Position numbers and translations under genes: made by a program
In this document: positions 1 to 7,194 of the stretch, one piece after another
Position numbering within the stretch: position 1 is the first letter of the stretch
How the letters are laid out: every line of letters begins with the position of its first letter
Origin: an uncultured Bacteroidaceae bacterium
GTDB lineage: Bacteria > Bacteroidota > Bacteroidia > Bacteroidales > Bacteroidaceae
Assembly (NCBI GenBank): GCA_905234745.1
Contig: CAJOJD010000011.1
Coordinates: 1 to 39,212 of the forward strand
Direction of reading: 5' to 3'
Length of the DNA: 39,212 bases
The notes under the pieces: model-generated
What the model was told of the DNA's origin: nothing
Database searches by the model: none
Seen by the model: only the letters and a program-made list of their open reading frames with translations

Positions 1-3000
1 GTATTTGAGTAAACCTCGGTATCCAGAACCAGGATGTTAACGTCCTCACCGCTGGCAATTACGTGGTCAAGACCGCCGTAACCTATATCGTATGACGCAC
101 CGTCACCGCCGATAATCCACTGTGAACGCTTAACCAGATAGTGGTCAAGAGTCTTAAGCTCAGTGCATACGGGGCAACCCTTGGCAGCACCGTCGGCAAT
201 GCAAGCGCGCAGCTTGGGAGCAATCTCCTTGGTCTTATCGGCATCCTCCTTGTTGGCAATCCACTCCTGAGCCAATTCCTTGTACTCGGCGCTGGTCTTG
301 TCAGAGTCTATCATCTCCTGGAGCAGCTTGGTTACACGCTCTTTCATCTTCTTGTTACCCAGAGCCATACCCAGACCGAACTCGCAGAAGTCCTCAAACA
401 ATGAGTTGTTGAATACAGGACCCTGACCCTTCTCGTTCTTGGTGTAAGGAGTTGAAGGTATTGAAGCTGAATAGATTGATGAGCAACCGGTAGCGTTGGC
501 AATCATCTGACGGTCACCAAAGAGCTGTGAAAGCAGCTTCACATACGGAGTCTCACCGCAACCTGAGCAAGCACCTGAGAACTCGAACAGAGGCTGAGCG
601 AACTGTGAGTTCTTTACGTTTGACTTGATGTCAACCAGATCCTGCTTTGAAGGAATCTTAACCAGCTTGTCCCAATCGGCAGCCATCTTCTTCATATCGG
701 CTGCATCGGGGTTGAACGGAACCATTGTAAGAGCCTTGCCGGTCTTGGGGTTACCCGGGCAGATGTCGGCGCAGTTGCCGCAGCCAAGGCAGTCAAGAAC
801 AGAGGGCTCGATGACAAAGTGCATGCCCTTCATTGCGGCGGGAGCCTTCATCTCGATGGTATCAAGGTTATCAAAGCCCTTGAGCTCGTCATCGGTCAAG
901 ACGAACGGACGGATGGCAGCGTGAGGACAGATGTATGCGCACTGGTTGCACTGGATACAGTTGTCTTTGTTCCATGCGGGAACGAATGCCTCGACACCGC
1001 GCTTCTCATAAGCGGCGGTACCAACCATCCATGAACCGTCAACTGTGCCATGCTTTGTAAAGTCCGAAACCTTGAGCAGGTCACCAGCCTGGGCGTTGAT
1101 AGGACGAACCAGCTCCTTAACGAATGCGGGAGCATCATCCTTCTTAGGCTCATCATCGGGCAGGTTAGCCCACTCGGGCTTAACAACGAGCTGCTTGTAC
1201 TCACCACCACGGTCGATAGCGGCGTAGTTCAGGTCAACAACATCCTGACCCTTTGCTCCGTAAGACTTCAGGGCGGCAGCCTTCATCTTCTCAACGGCAA
1301 GCTCCACGGGAATAACGCCTGTGATGCGGAAGAATGCACTCTGAAGGATGGTGTTGGTACGGTTACCCAGACCAATCTCCTGAGCAATCTTGGTAGCGTT
1401 GATGGTATAAACGGTGATATTGTTCTTTGCGAAGTAACGCTTTACCTTGTTAGGCATGAACTTCTCCAGCTCGTCGCCCTCAAAGATGGTGTTGAGCAGG
1501 AACTGACCGTTCTTCTGCAGACCGCGTGTAACATCGTACATGTGCAGGTAAGCCTGAACGTGGCATGCAACGAAGTTAGGTGTGGTTACCAGATATGTGC
1601 TGCGGATAGGTGTGTCACCAAAACGCAGGTGTGAGCAGGTAAAGCCGCCTGACTTCTTTGAGTCATAGCTGAAATATGCCTGGCAATACTTATCAGTGTT
1701 GTCACCGATGATCTTGACCGAGTTCTTGTTGGCACCTACGGTACCGTCGGCACCAAGACCGTAGAACTTAGCCTGGAACATACCTGCACCGCCAAGAGCG
1801 ATCTCCTCAACCTCGGGCAGTGATGTGAATGTAACATCATCAACAATACCGATGGTGAAGTGGTTCTTGGGCTCGGGCATAGCCAGGTTGTTGAATACGC
1901 TGATAATCTGAGCGGGAGTAGTATCGTGGCTGCCCAGACCGTAGCGGCCGCCTACGATGAGAGGACGGTCCTGAACATCGTAGAAAGCATCCTTTACATC
2001 CAGATACAGAGGCTCGCCGTTTGCGCCGGGCTCCTTGGTACGATCCAGAACGGCTATGCGCTTTACAGTCTTGGGAACTGAAGCAAGCAGGTGCTTTACT
2101 GAGAACGGACGATACAGATGAACTGAGATCATACCTACCTTCTGGCCGCCCCCGTTCAGGTAGTCGATAGCCTCGCGGGCTGCATCGGTAGCAGAGCCCA
2201 TAAGGATGATCATGCGGTCTGCATCCTTGGCACCATAATATGAGAACAGATGATACTCACGGCCGGTAATCTTGGAGAGCTCGCCCAGATACTTCTCAAC
2301 TACATCGGGCACTGCATCGTAGTAAGGATTGCTGGCCTCACGGTGTGTGAAGAATGTCTCGGGGTTCTCGGCAGTACCACGGGTGATAGGACGCTCAGGT
2401 GACATAGCGCGGTCACGGAAGCGCTTGATATACTCCTCCTTAACCAGAGGACGTACATCCTCCTGATCCAGAAGCTCAATCTTGTGATACTCGTGTGATG
2501 TGCGGAAACCGTCAAAGAAATTGACGAAAGGAACGCAGGTCTCAAGTGAAGCAAGGTGAGCGGCAGCTGTCATATCCATAACCTCCTGAACAGAACCTTC
2601 GCAAAGCATTGCGAAACCTGTCTGGCGGCAAGCCATAACATCCTGATGGTCACCGAATATGCACAGAGCGTGAGATGCCAGTGTACGTGCCGATACGTCG
2701 AACACACAAGGAATCAGCTCACCGGCAATCTTGTACATGTTAGGGATCATAAGGAGCAGACCCTGAGAAGCTGTGAAGGTGGTGGTAAGGGCACCGGCCT
2801 GAAGTGAACCGTGCACTGCACCTGCGGCACCAGCCTCAGACTGCATTTCCTGAACTGTGACTGTCTGGCCCCAGAGGTTCTTACGACCACGGGCAGCCCA
2901 CTCGTCAACATGCTCCGCCATAGGTGATGACGGGGTGATGGGGTAGATAGCGGCTACCTCCGAGAACATATAGCTCACATGAGCAGCAGCCTCGTTACCA

Positions 3001-3026
3001 TCACAAGTGATAAATTTCTTTGCCAT
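1..3026 (-). CDS. nifJ: Pyruvate:ferredoxin (flavodoxin) oxidoreductase, C-terminus cut by window edge
   Basis: Oxidatively decarboxylates pyruvate to acetyl-CoA and CO2 and reduces ferredoxin or flavodoxin; a cytoplasmic core enzyme of anaerobic metabolism. The frame is open from ATG at 3026 to the window start, about 1008 residues of the usual 1170-1200, so it is absent from the ORF track. Near residue 28 is the family motif YPITPSSPMAEHVDEW. Two [4Fe-4S] ferredoxin motifs follow (CNQCAYICPH near 692 and CLGCGNCADICPGNP near 750), then the TPP-domain cysteines in CSGCGETPYVK near 820 and GGDGASYDIGYGG near 980. The start MAKKFITCDGNEAAA matches the family N-terminus. It begins 30 nt after the stop of the ATPase gene; a weak TATATTGA lies in between, so it may have its own promoter or be co-transcribed. 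Identification is secure. Confidence 0.97.
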   Translation of the reverse strand, partial: MAKKFITCDGNEAAAHVSYMFSEVAAIYPITPSSPMAEHVDEWAARGRKNLWGQTVTVQEMQSEAGAAGAVHGSLQAGALTTTFTASQGLLLMIPNMYKIAGELIPCVFDVSARTLASHALCIFGDHQDVMACRQTGFAMLCEGSVQEVMDMTAAAHLASLETCVPFVNFFDGFRTSHEYHKIELLDQEDVRPLVKEEYIKRFRDRAMSPERPITRGTAENPETFFTHREASNPYYDAVPDVVEKYLGELSKITGREYHLFSYYGAKDADRMIILMGSATDAAREAIDYLNGGGQKVGMISVHLYRPFSVKHLLASVPKTVKRIAVLDRTKEPGANGEPLYLDVKDAFYDVQDRPLIVGGRYGLGSHDTTPAQIISVFNNLAMPEPKNHFTIGIVDDVTFTSLPEVEEIALGGAGMFQAKFYGLGADGTVGANKNSVKIIGDNTDKYCQAYFSYDSKKSGGFTCSHLRFGDTPIRSTYLVTTPNFVACHVQAYLHMYDVTRGLQKNGQFLLNTIFEGDELEKFMPNKVKRYFAKNNITVYTINATKIAQEIGLGNRTNTILQSAFFRITGVIPVELAVEKMKAAALKSYGAKGQDVVDLNYAAIDRGGEYKQLVVKPEWANLPDDEPKKDDAPAFVKELVRPINAQAGDLLKVSDFTKHGTVDGSWMVGTAAYEKRGVEAFVPAWNKDNCIQCNQCAYICPHAAIRPFVLTDDELKGFDNLDTIEMKAPAAMKGMHFVIEPSVLDCLGCGNCADICPGNPKTGKALTMVPFNPDAADMKKMAADWDKLVKIPSKQDLVDIKSNVKNSQFAQPLFEFSGACSGCGETPYVKLLSQLFGDRQMIANATGCSSIYSASIPSTPYTKNEKGQGPVFNNSLFEDFCEFGLGMALGNKKMKERVTKLLQEMIDSDKTSAEYKELAQEWIANKEDADKTKEIAPKLRACIADGAAKGCPVCTELKTLDHYLVKRSQWIIGGDGASYDIGYGGLDHVIASGEDVNILVLDTEVYSN

Positions 3027-3056
3027 AGTTTATTATGTTGTTAATAATCTTGTGTC

Positions 3057-4235
3057 TCAATATAACATTCCGAACATCCACAACGGAATCACGTTGTCAT
3101 GTCCTTTATCCAGTCCGTCAACCGCGTAGAAACTGTCTGCCTGCTGACGTGTCTTACCCTCAACGGTTGAAACCTTGAAGTTTATTCCTCCATCCACCAG
3201 GAACGACCATCCCTTTGCGCCCTTGTGCACCACATGATCCTTCCACATGGAGTTCACAAAGAATGTGTCAATCACATCCTGACGGTCCTGACGCGGCGGA
3301 TATATGGTATATATCAGGTTCGAGTTATGCATCAGCACGCGGCACGGTTTCTTGGGGAAACTGTCGCCCTTGGCATAAACCATATTGATGAGTCGGGCAT
3401 CGGCCAGATACTTTATGTAGTTCATGACCGTGGCGCGTGACGTATCGGTCTCAATAGCCAGCTGGCTTACATTGGGAGCCGATGTACCCTGCACCGCCAT
3501 CATGTAGAACAGCTTCTTGATCTTGGCCAGGTACTTCAGGTCAATCTGCTTGATGAGCAGTATATCAACCTCCATCATCATGTTCATGGTCTTGAGCAGG
3601 TTCTCGGAGTAGTTGCGCTGCTGAAGGAAGAACGGATAGAAGCCGTGATGCACGTAATCCTGGAAATACTCCAGCGGATTAACCTTTTGCAGCACCTCCT
3701 TTGCTATCTGAACATGATTCTTGAGTATGTCATCCAGACGGTGTGCCTTGAACTGCGTGCCTGCCTTAAGGTTCAGGAACTCACGGAATGAGAAACCGCG
3801 CAGATTGTATGAGCTTACAATGCCGTTCAGTTCCGGGTTCTCCTCCTTAAGACGCATGACCGATGATCCCGTAAAGATGATCTTAAGGTCAGGGTACATA
3901 TCATAGCACTTGCGCAACTCCTTGCTCCAGTCGGGGTGCTTGAACACCTGGTCTATAAGCAGTACTTTGCCGCCCATCTTATGGAAATTGCCCGCAAACT
4001 CGGCAATGCCGTGACCCTGGAAATAGAAGTTGTTCATGTTGATATACAGACATGAACGGTCACGTCCGAATTTCTCCTTGGCGTACTGCAACAGGAACGT
4101 GGTCTTACCCACTCCGCGCGTGCCCTTGATACCGATCATACGGCTGGACCAGTCAATCTCATCCATGAGGTCACGCCTTACAGATGCCTGCAAGTGCTCC
4201 ACCAGATAGTCATGTGTCCTGAAAAACTGCTCCAT
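3057..4235 (-). CDS. ATPase of the AAA_14/DUF4143 type with C-terminal winged-helix region
   Basis: A 392-residue protein starting MEQFFRTHDYLVEHL; the upstream in-frame ATG of the ORF track (4256) is less likely because it overlaps the inverted repeat next to the promoter. Walker A is GTRGVGKTT (near residue 38). The Walker B position reads KVLLIDQV, with Gln where most AAA proteins have the catalytic Glu. A sensor-like IIFTGSSVMRL follows near 120. A helix-turn-helix-like stretch (VSQLAIETDTSRATVMNYIKYL, quoted in part: TSRATVMNYIKYL) lies near 265, and a nuclease-like C-terminal DUF4143 region follows. Such ATPases are common in Bacteroidales, often in multiple copies; their role is not well established. 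It has its own well-formed promoter and precedes PFOR by 30 nt. Family assignment is good; function is unknown. Confidence 0.85.
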   Translation of the reverse strand: MEQFFRTHDYLVEHLQASVRRDLMDEIDWSSRMIGIKGTRGVGKTTFLLQYAKEKFGRDRSCLYINMNNFYFQGHGIAEFAGNFHKMGGKVLLIDQVFKHPDWSKELRKCYDMYPDLKIIFTGSSVMRLKEENPELNGIVSSYNLRGFSFREFLNLKAGTQFKAHRLDDILKNHVQIAKEVLQKVNPLEYFQDYVHHGFYPFFLQQRNYSENLLKTMNMMMEVDILLIKQIDLKYLAKIKKLFYMMAVQGTSAPNVSQLAIETDTSRATVMNYIKYLADARLINMVYAKGDSFPKKPCRVLMHNSNLIYTIYPPRQDRQDVIDTFFVNSMWKDHVVHKGAKGWSFLVDGGINFKVSTVEGKTRQQADSFYAVDGLDKGHDNVIPLWMFGMLY

Positions 4236-4246
4236 ATATAACACGC

Positions 4247-4270
4247 GTCCGCGCACTCGTGTGCACGGAC
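4247..4270. repeat. Inverted repeat at the 5' end of the ATPase transcript
   Basis: Arms GTCCG-C-GCAC and GTGC-A-CGGAC are separated by TCGT: nine paired bases interrupted by one mismatch. It lies between the TAnnTTTG box (4273-4280, minus) and the start codon at 4235, at the expected transcription start. It could be an operator or a leader hairpin. The structure is seen directly; the role is inferred. Confidence 0.45.
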
Positions 4271-4272
4271 CG

Positions 4273-4305
4273 CAAAGTTAATACAAATACTCCACATTTT
4301 GCAAA
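4273..4305 (-). promoter_or_regulatory. Bacteroidota-type promoter for the ATPase gene
   Basis: Read on the minus strand, TAACTTTG (4273-4280) matches the -7 consensus TAnnTTTG, and TTTG (4302-4305) lies 21 nt upstream as the -33 element. The predicted start is about 30 nt before the ATG at 4235. Confidence 0.65.
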
Positions 4306-4370
4306 GTAGAGTTTGCAATTTAATGCTTTTTATTACTCACACAAAAGAGACCATTCTATCTGTGTGGCAT

Positions 4371-5429
4371 TTATGGTTTCTTCCAATCGAAAGAGGTTAC
4401 GGTATCATCCCAACCTACAATCTCAAACCTTGCATTGGGTTGTTCCTTACTATCGTCCAGATAGTTCACGAACTTATAGACTATCTTGGTGGCCTCATCG
4501 ACCCAATAATCGGCCTTTACCACAAAGTCATAGTCGTAGCGGGTGCATTCAACGCCCAGAATTTCCTGCTTATCGGATGTAGCCTCTCCGTACTTCTTGC
4601 AGTTGCCTGCAGGTACACCGGCATCAAACAGGACATTGATCTCGGAGTTCTTGGCATAACCGGCAAAGTGCAGGTAGCTGTCATCACCGCTTTCAAGCAG
4701 GTTGACCCAATGGGCTTCATCATAAGATTCACTGTGATCTGTTGTCTTTCCGTATGCCTTGAGTGTATTTCCGTTCTTGTCAAACTCACAGTACAAATAT
4801 ATGATATATCTGGGTGAGACATTCTTGTAGAACCATTCGTTGCCCAGTTTGATAAGGGTTGTGGTTTCCTCTTGATTGTTATATGATGGCTGATGAGTCA
4901 TCTCTATCCTTACGTTTTGGGGGAATGTGGCGGCCAGCACCTTGGTATTTATGGGCTCGTAAGTCTGCGTGGTATTGTTGTTGCCTCCGTTATCATCGCC
5001 ATTGTCACTACCGACCTTGGTGAGAGTGTAGGTTTCATTATCGTAGGTAAATGCCATTGTATTATCCTTAATTGTGAATGTGGCTGTACCCATTGCTGTG
5101 CCGTTAGTCAGGTCCTTACACTCGATGGAGCCCTGGCCATCGGAATAGGTATAAGATCCTCCCATAGCCTTTGCAGTGGGTGTTCCGCCCTCCTGCTTAT
5201 TGATGCTTACTGCTGCTGACACGTCATTTATAAAACTCACAAACACCTGAAAGAAACCGTTCTGGCCGATGGTGCCGACACGATATCTCCACTGTGTACT
5301 TACCAACGACTCGACCTTTTGGGGTTCTTCATTGTTAATCTCATCATCACTATCCTCGCTGCAGGATACAAATGCTGTCGCAAACAGAGCGACCATCATC
5401 ATTGCGAATACATTCTTTCTCATTTCCAT
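4371..5429 (-). CDS. Lipoprotein of unknown function, probably surface-exposed
   Basis: A 352-residue protein (350 if Met3 at 5423 is used) with a lipoprotein signal ending FVSC (Cys23). The cysteine is followed by SEDSDDE, an acidic run resembling the Bacteroidota lipoprotein export signal that sends lipoproteins to the outer surface. An N-terminal region (about 35-145, beta-rich in appearance) is joined by a Gly/Asn/Asp-rich linker (DNGDDNGGNNN) to a C-terminal region (about 165-350) rich in aromatic and charged residues. I do not recognise either domain. The gene lies 21 nt downstream of the small LuxR-type HTH gene on the same strand and is probably co-transcribed with it. It may be the output or the sensed partner of the divergent regulators, which is inference. 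Confidence 0.8.
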   Translation of the reverse strand: MEMRKNVFAMMMVALFATAFVSCSEDSDDEINNEEPQKVESLVSTQWRYRVGTIGQNGFFQVFVSFINDVSAAVSINKQEGGTPTAKAMGGSYTYSDGQGSIECKDLTNGTAMGTATFTIKDNTMAFTYDNETYTLTKVGSDNGDDNGGNNNTTQTYEPINTKVLAATFPQNVRIEMTHQPSYNNQEETTTLIKLGNEWFYKNVSPRYIIYLYCEFDKNGNTLKAYGKTTDHSESYDEAHWVNLLESGDDSYLHFAGYAKNSEINVLFDAGVPAGNCKKYGEATSDKQEILGVECTRYDYDFVVKADYWVDEATKIVYKFVNYLDDSKEQPNARFEIVGWDDTVTSFDWKKP

Positions 5430-5450
5430 TATTGTTTTAAGTTAGACAAA

Positions 5451-5666
5451 TTATATCATGTTACTGGCCATTGCCTTAACCAAGAGTTCGCCGGTAGTGG
5501 CGGCATCAAACTTGATCTTGAGGCGCTGGCGGTACCACTTTATGGCGGGCAGACTGAGATGCATTATATCGGCTATCTCAGTACTCTTTTTACCTACCGC
5601 CATAAGACATAGAATCTGCTCTTCTTTTGCGGACAGAGTTATCTGGTTATTGGCTGTCTGTTCCAT
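5451..5666 (-). CDS. Stand-alone LuxR-type HTH protein (71 aa)
   Basis: A very small protein consisting almost only of a GerE/LuxR-type DNA-binding domain. LSAKEEQILCLMAVGKKSTEIA forms the first helices (quoted in part: EEQILCLMAVGKKSTEIA), followed by a recognition-helix region with AIKWYRQRLKIKFDA. It has no receiver, sensor or membrane segment. About 28 of 62 positions are identical to the C-terminal domain of the divergently transcribed TPR protein at 5811, including IKW, RQRL, KFDA and the spaced T, E, L, KA residues, so the two probably share an origin. It is followed after 21 nt by the lipoprotein gene. It likely binds DNA on its own or competes with or pairs with the TPR regulator for the same site; that is inference. 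Compact length and the conserved motif favour a real gene. Confidence 0.8.
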   Translation of the reverse strand: MEQTANNQITLSAKEEQILCLMAVGKKSTEIADIMHLSLPAIKWYRQRLKIKFDAATTGELLVKAMASNMI

Positions 5667-5720
5667 ACCGCTAGGTTGTTATTTGCGATGCAAAACTCTG
5701 AATTCCAGATGATTTAAGAA

Positions 5721-5736
5721 TTATACTAAAGTATAA
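5721..5736. promoter_or_regulatory. Perfect dyad, candidate operator between divergent LuxR-type genes
   Basis: TTATACT-AA-AGTATAA is a perfect 7+2+7 palindrome in the 144-bp region between the two divergent LuxR-type genes, 54 bp from one start and 74 bp from the other. LuxR/GerE domains usually bind as dimers to dyads of about this size. The site is visible; binding is inferred. Confidence 0.5.
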
Positions 5737-5762
5737 AAATGACCTTCTGAGGGAGAAATTTC

Positions 5763-5803
5763 ACCCCTAAAAACCCCTGAAAGCGGTGATTTTGCTACTT
5801 TTG
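5763..5803 (+). promoter_or_regulatory. Tandem 10-bp repeat and -7 box before the TPR-LuxR gene
   Basis: ACCCCTAAAA (5763-5772) is followed directly by ACCCCTGAAA (5773-5782), occupying the place of a -33 element. TACTTTTG (5796-5803) matches TAnnTTTG. The box ends only 7 nt before the ATG at 5811, so the transcript would be leaderless or nearly so. The repeats could be an activator site. Confidence 0.5.
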
Positions 5804-5810
5804 TGATGTT

Positions 5811-7067
5811 ATGAGAAAAGAATATATCATTTCAACCTTGCTGCTGTTTTGCGTGACTATGGCACACGCACAATACAACGACCACCGTGACCGGAAACTA
5901 GATTCACTGGAGAATGTGGTGGCAGGATGGACGCCTGAGCAACTGGAGGAACAGCCGTTTGAGACCAAGGCTGCCGTCTGCAAGGCCTACTCTGAACTAA
6001 TGTACGGATATGAGCGTATCAATCCGGACCGTTCCATGTATGCCGCACGCAGAGCATATACGATTGGAAACGAGTTAGGATCTCTGTACCAGCCATATCT
6101 GGCATCCAAGTTCATAGGCCAGCTTTATTACAATAAGGAGAGATATGACAGCACTATATACTACTACAATGTGTCATTAGGTTTCCTGGAGCGTATGACT
6201 GCAGGTGAAGCCGGACCGGACAATCCGGACGGCTATCCGCGGGAGAAGATTGATGATGCGGCATCAAGCCTGTACGGCAACATAGGTAACCTGTATTACG
6301 AGATTGACTCCATTGACCGGGCTATGGACTATTACGCCAAAGCCAGACAGATATTTGACAAGTATGACTGGAAAGTGAGCAATGCAATCCTTTGGCATAA
6401 CATGGGTGACATTTGGACGGAGCAGGATGAGTTTGACAAGGCGATTGAGTGTTATGACAAAGCCATTGGTTATGGTAAGGCGGCCGATGACTCACTCTGG
6501 GTTGCATCACCCAAACTGAGCCTTGGAGCACTCTATATGAAACAAGGCCGCACTACCAAGGCAATGCGTTACCTGAAAGAGGCCGATGAGTATTACTCCG
6601 TACATCAGGACCAAGAGTATAACGACCGCATAGCCACTCTTGATGTAATGGGACAGGCGCTGCGAGTACAGAAGAGACAAACTACGCTACTGGCCGCCAG
6701 TATGGGAATACTGGTTATAGTGCTGCTGATTCTGCTGTTTATGAGCCGCAGGATAAACCGACTGAACAAGGAGAATACCGGTGCCGATGAAGCAATTGAT
6801 GAGGCTCTGAATGAGATTGAACAGCGCACGTATACTCCCAAGAGCAGATATAAGGAGAAGATTGAACTGACCGAGCGTGAGGCCGAGGTGCTGCCGCTTA
6901 TTGCTTCAGGTATGACCAGCAAGGAGATTGCACAGAAAATATGCCTGACGGAGCAGACCATCAAGTGGCGCAGACAGAGGCTGATGGCCAAGTTTGACGC
7001 AAGAAACACAGCCGAAATGCTTACCAAGGCAAGAGAATTAGGGTTCTTTGGCCCTGCGCACGCTTAA
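5811..7067 (+). CDS. Membrane TPR protein with C-terminal LuxR-type HTH (one-component transmembrane regulator)
   Basis: A 418-residue protein. An N-terminal signal peptide ends near AHA (residue 20). Residues about 35-275 form tetratricopeptide-like repeats, for example SLYGNIGNLYYEIDSIDRAM and NMGDIWTEQDEFDKAIECY. One membrane span (LLAASMGILVIVLLILLFM) lies at about 290-312 and is followed by a charged linker. A LuxR/GerE domain (ELTEREAEVLPLIASGMTS, then TIKWRRQRLMAKFDA) lies at about 350-412. The topology implies periplasmic TPRs sensing a protein or peptide and a cytoplasmic DNA-binding tail held at the membrane. Its HTH is closely similar to the divergent 71-aa protein. A hairpin at 7074-7090 lies just past the stop. 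Similar TPR-TM-LuxR proteins occur in Bacteroidota; the ligand is unknown. Confidence 0.85.
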   Translation: MRKEYIISTLLLFCVTMAHAQYNDHRDRKLDSLENVVAGWTPEQLEEQPFETKAAVCKAYSELMYGYERINPDRSMYAARRAYTIGNELGSLYQPYLASKFIGQLYYNKERYDSTIYYYNVSLGFLERMTAGEAGPDNPDGYPREKIDDAASSLYGNIGNLYYEIDSIDRAMDYYAKARQIFDKYDWKVSNAILWHNMGDIWTEQDEFDKAIECYDKAIGYGKAADDSLWVASPKLSLGALYMKQGRTTKAMRYLKEADEYYSVHQDQEYNDRIATLDVMGQALRVQKRQTTLLAASMGILVIVLLILLFMSRRINRLNKENTGADEAIDEALNEIEQRTYTPKSRYKEKIELTEREAEVLPLIASGMTSKEIAQKICLTEQTIKWRRQRLMAKFDARNTAEMLTKARELGFFGPAHA

Positions 7068-7073
7068 AAAACG

Positions 7074-7090
7074 ATGGGGACAGTCCCATT
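7074..7090. repeat. Short palindrome related to the GGGTCAGACCC repeats; possible terminator
   Basis: ATGGGGAC-A-GTCCCATT begins 7 nt after the TPR-LuxR stop. The core GGGGACAGTCCC equals the core of the larger repeats with one T-A pair flipped to A-T, so pairing is kept. It is preceded by an A-run but not followed by a strong T-run. Likely a degenerate member of the same repeat class or a transcript-end hairpin. Confidence 0.5.
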
Positions 7091-7106
7091 ACGCCAATCT
7101 ATATTA

Positions 7107-7135
7107 TTGTATAAAATCAGATTTTTGTATCTTTG
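7107..7135 (+). promoter_or_regulatory. Promoter for the ORF6N gene
   Basis: TATCTTTG (7128-7135) matches TAnnTTTG exactly. TTG at 7107-7109 lies 18 nt upstream. The predicted start is about 55 nt before the ATG at 7195. Confidence 0.55.
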
Positions 7136-7144
7136 CTATATCTG

Positions 7145-7158
7145 ATACCAAGAGGTAT
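7145..7158. repeat. Short dyad near the ORF6N transcription start
   Basis: ATACC-AAGA-GGTAT is a 5-bp inverted repeat about 10 nt past the -7 box. It could be an autoregulatory operator for the DNA-binding protein encoded downstream, but it is short enough to occur by chance. Confidence 0.25.
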
Positions 7159-7194
7159 TATGACTTGATAGTTAACCAATAATTTGTTTGCGCT

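Noticed and set aside
1050-1634. 194-aa plus-strand ORF
   Set aside because: Antisense shadow of the PFOR gene, which the track omits only because it runs off the window.
4338-4366. CACACA...TGTGTG hairpin as terminator of the lipoprotein gene
   Set aside because: Six-bp stem, long loop and no T-run on the transcribed strand.
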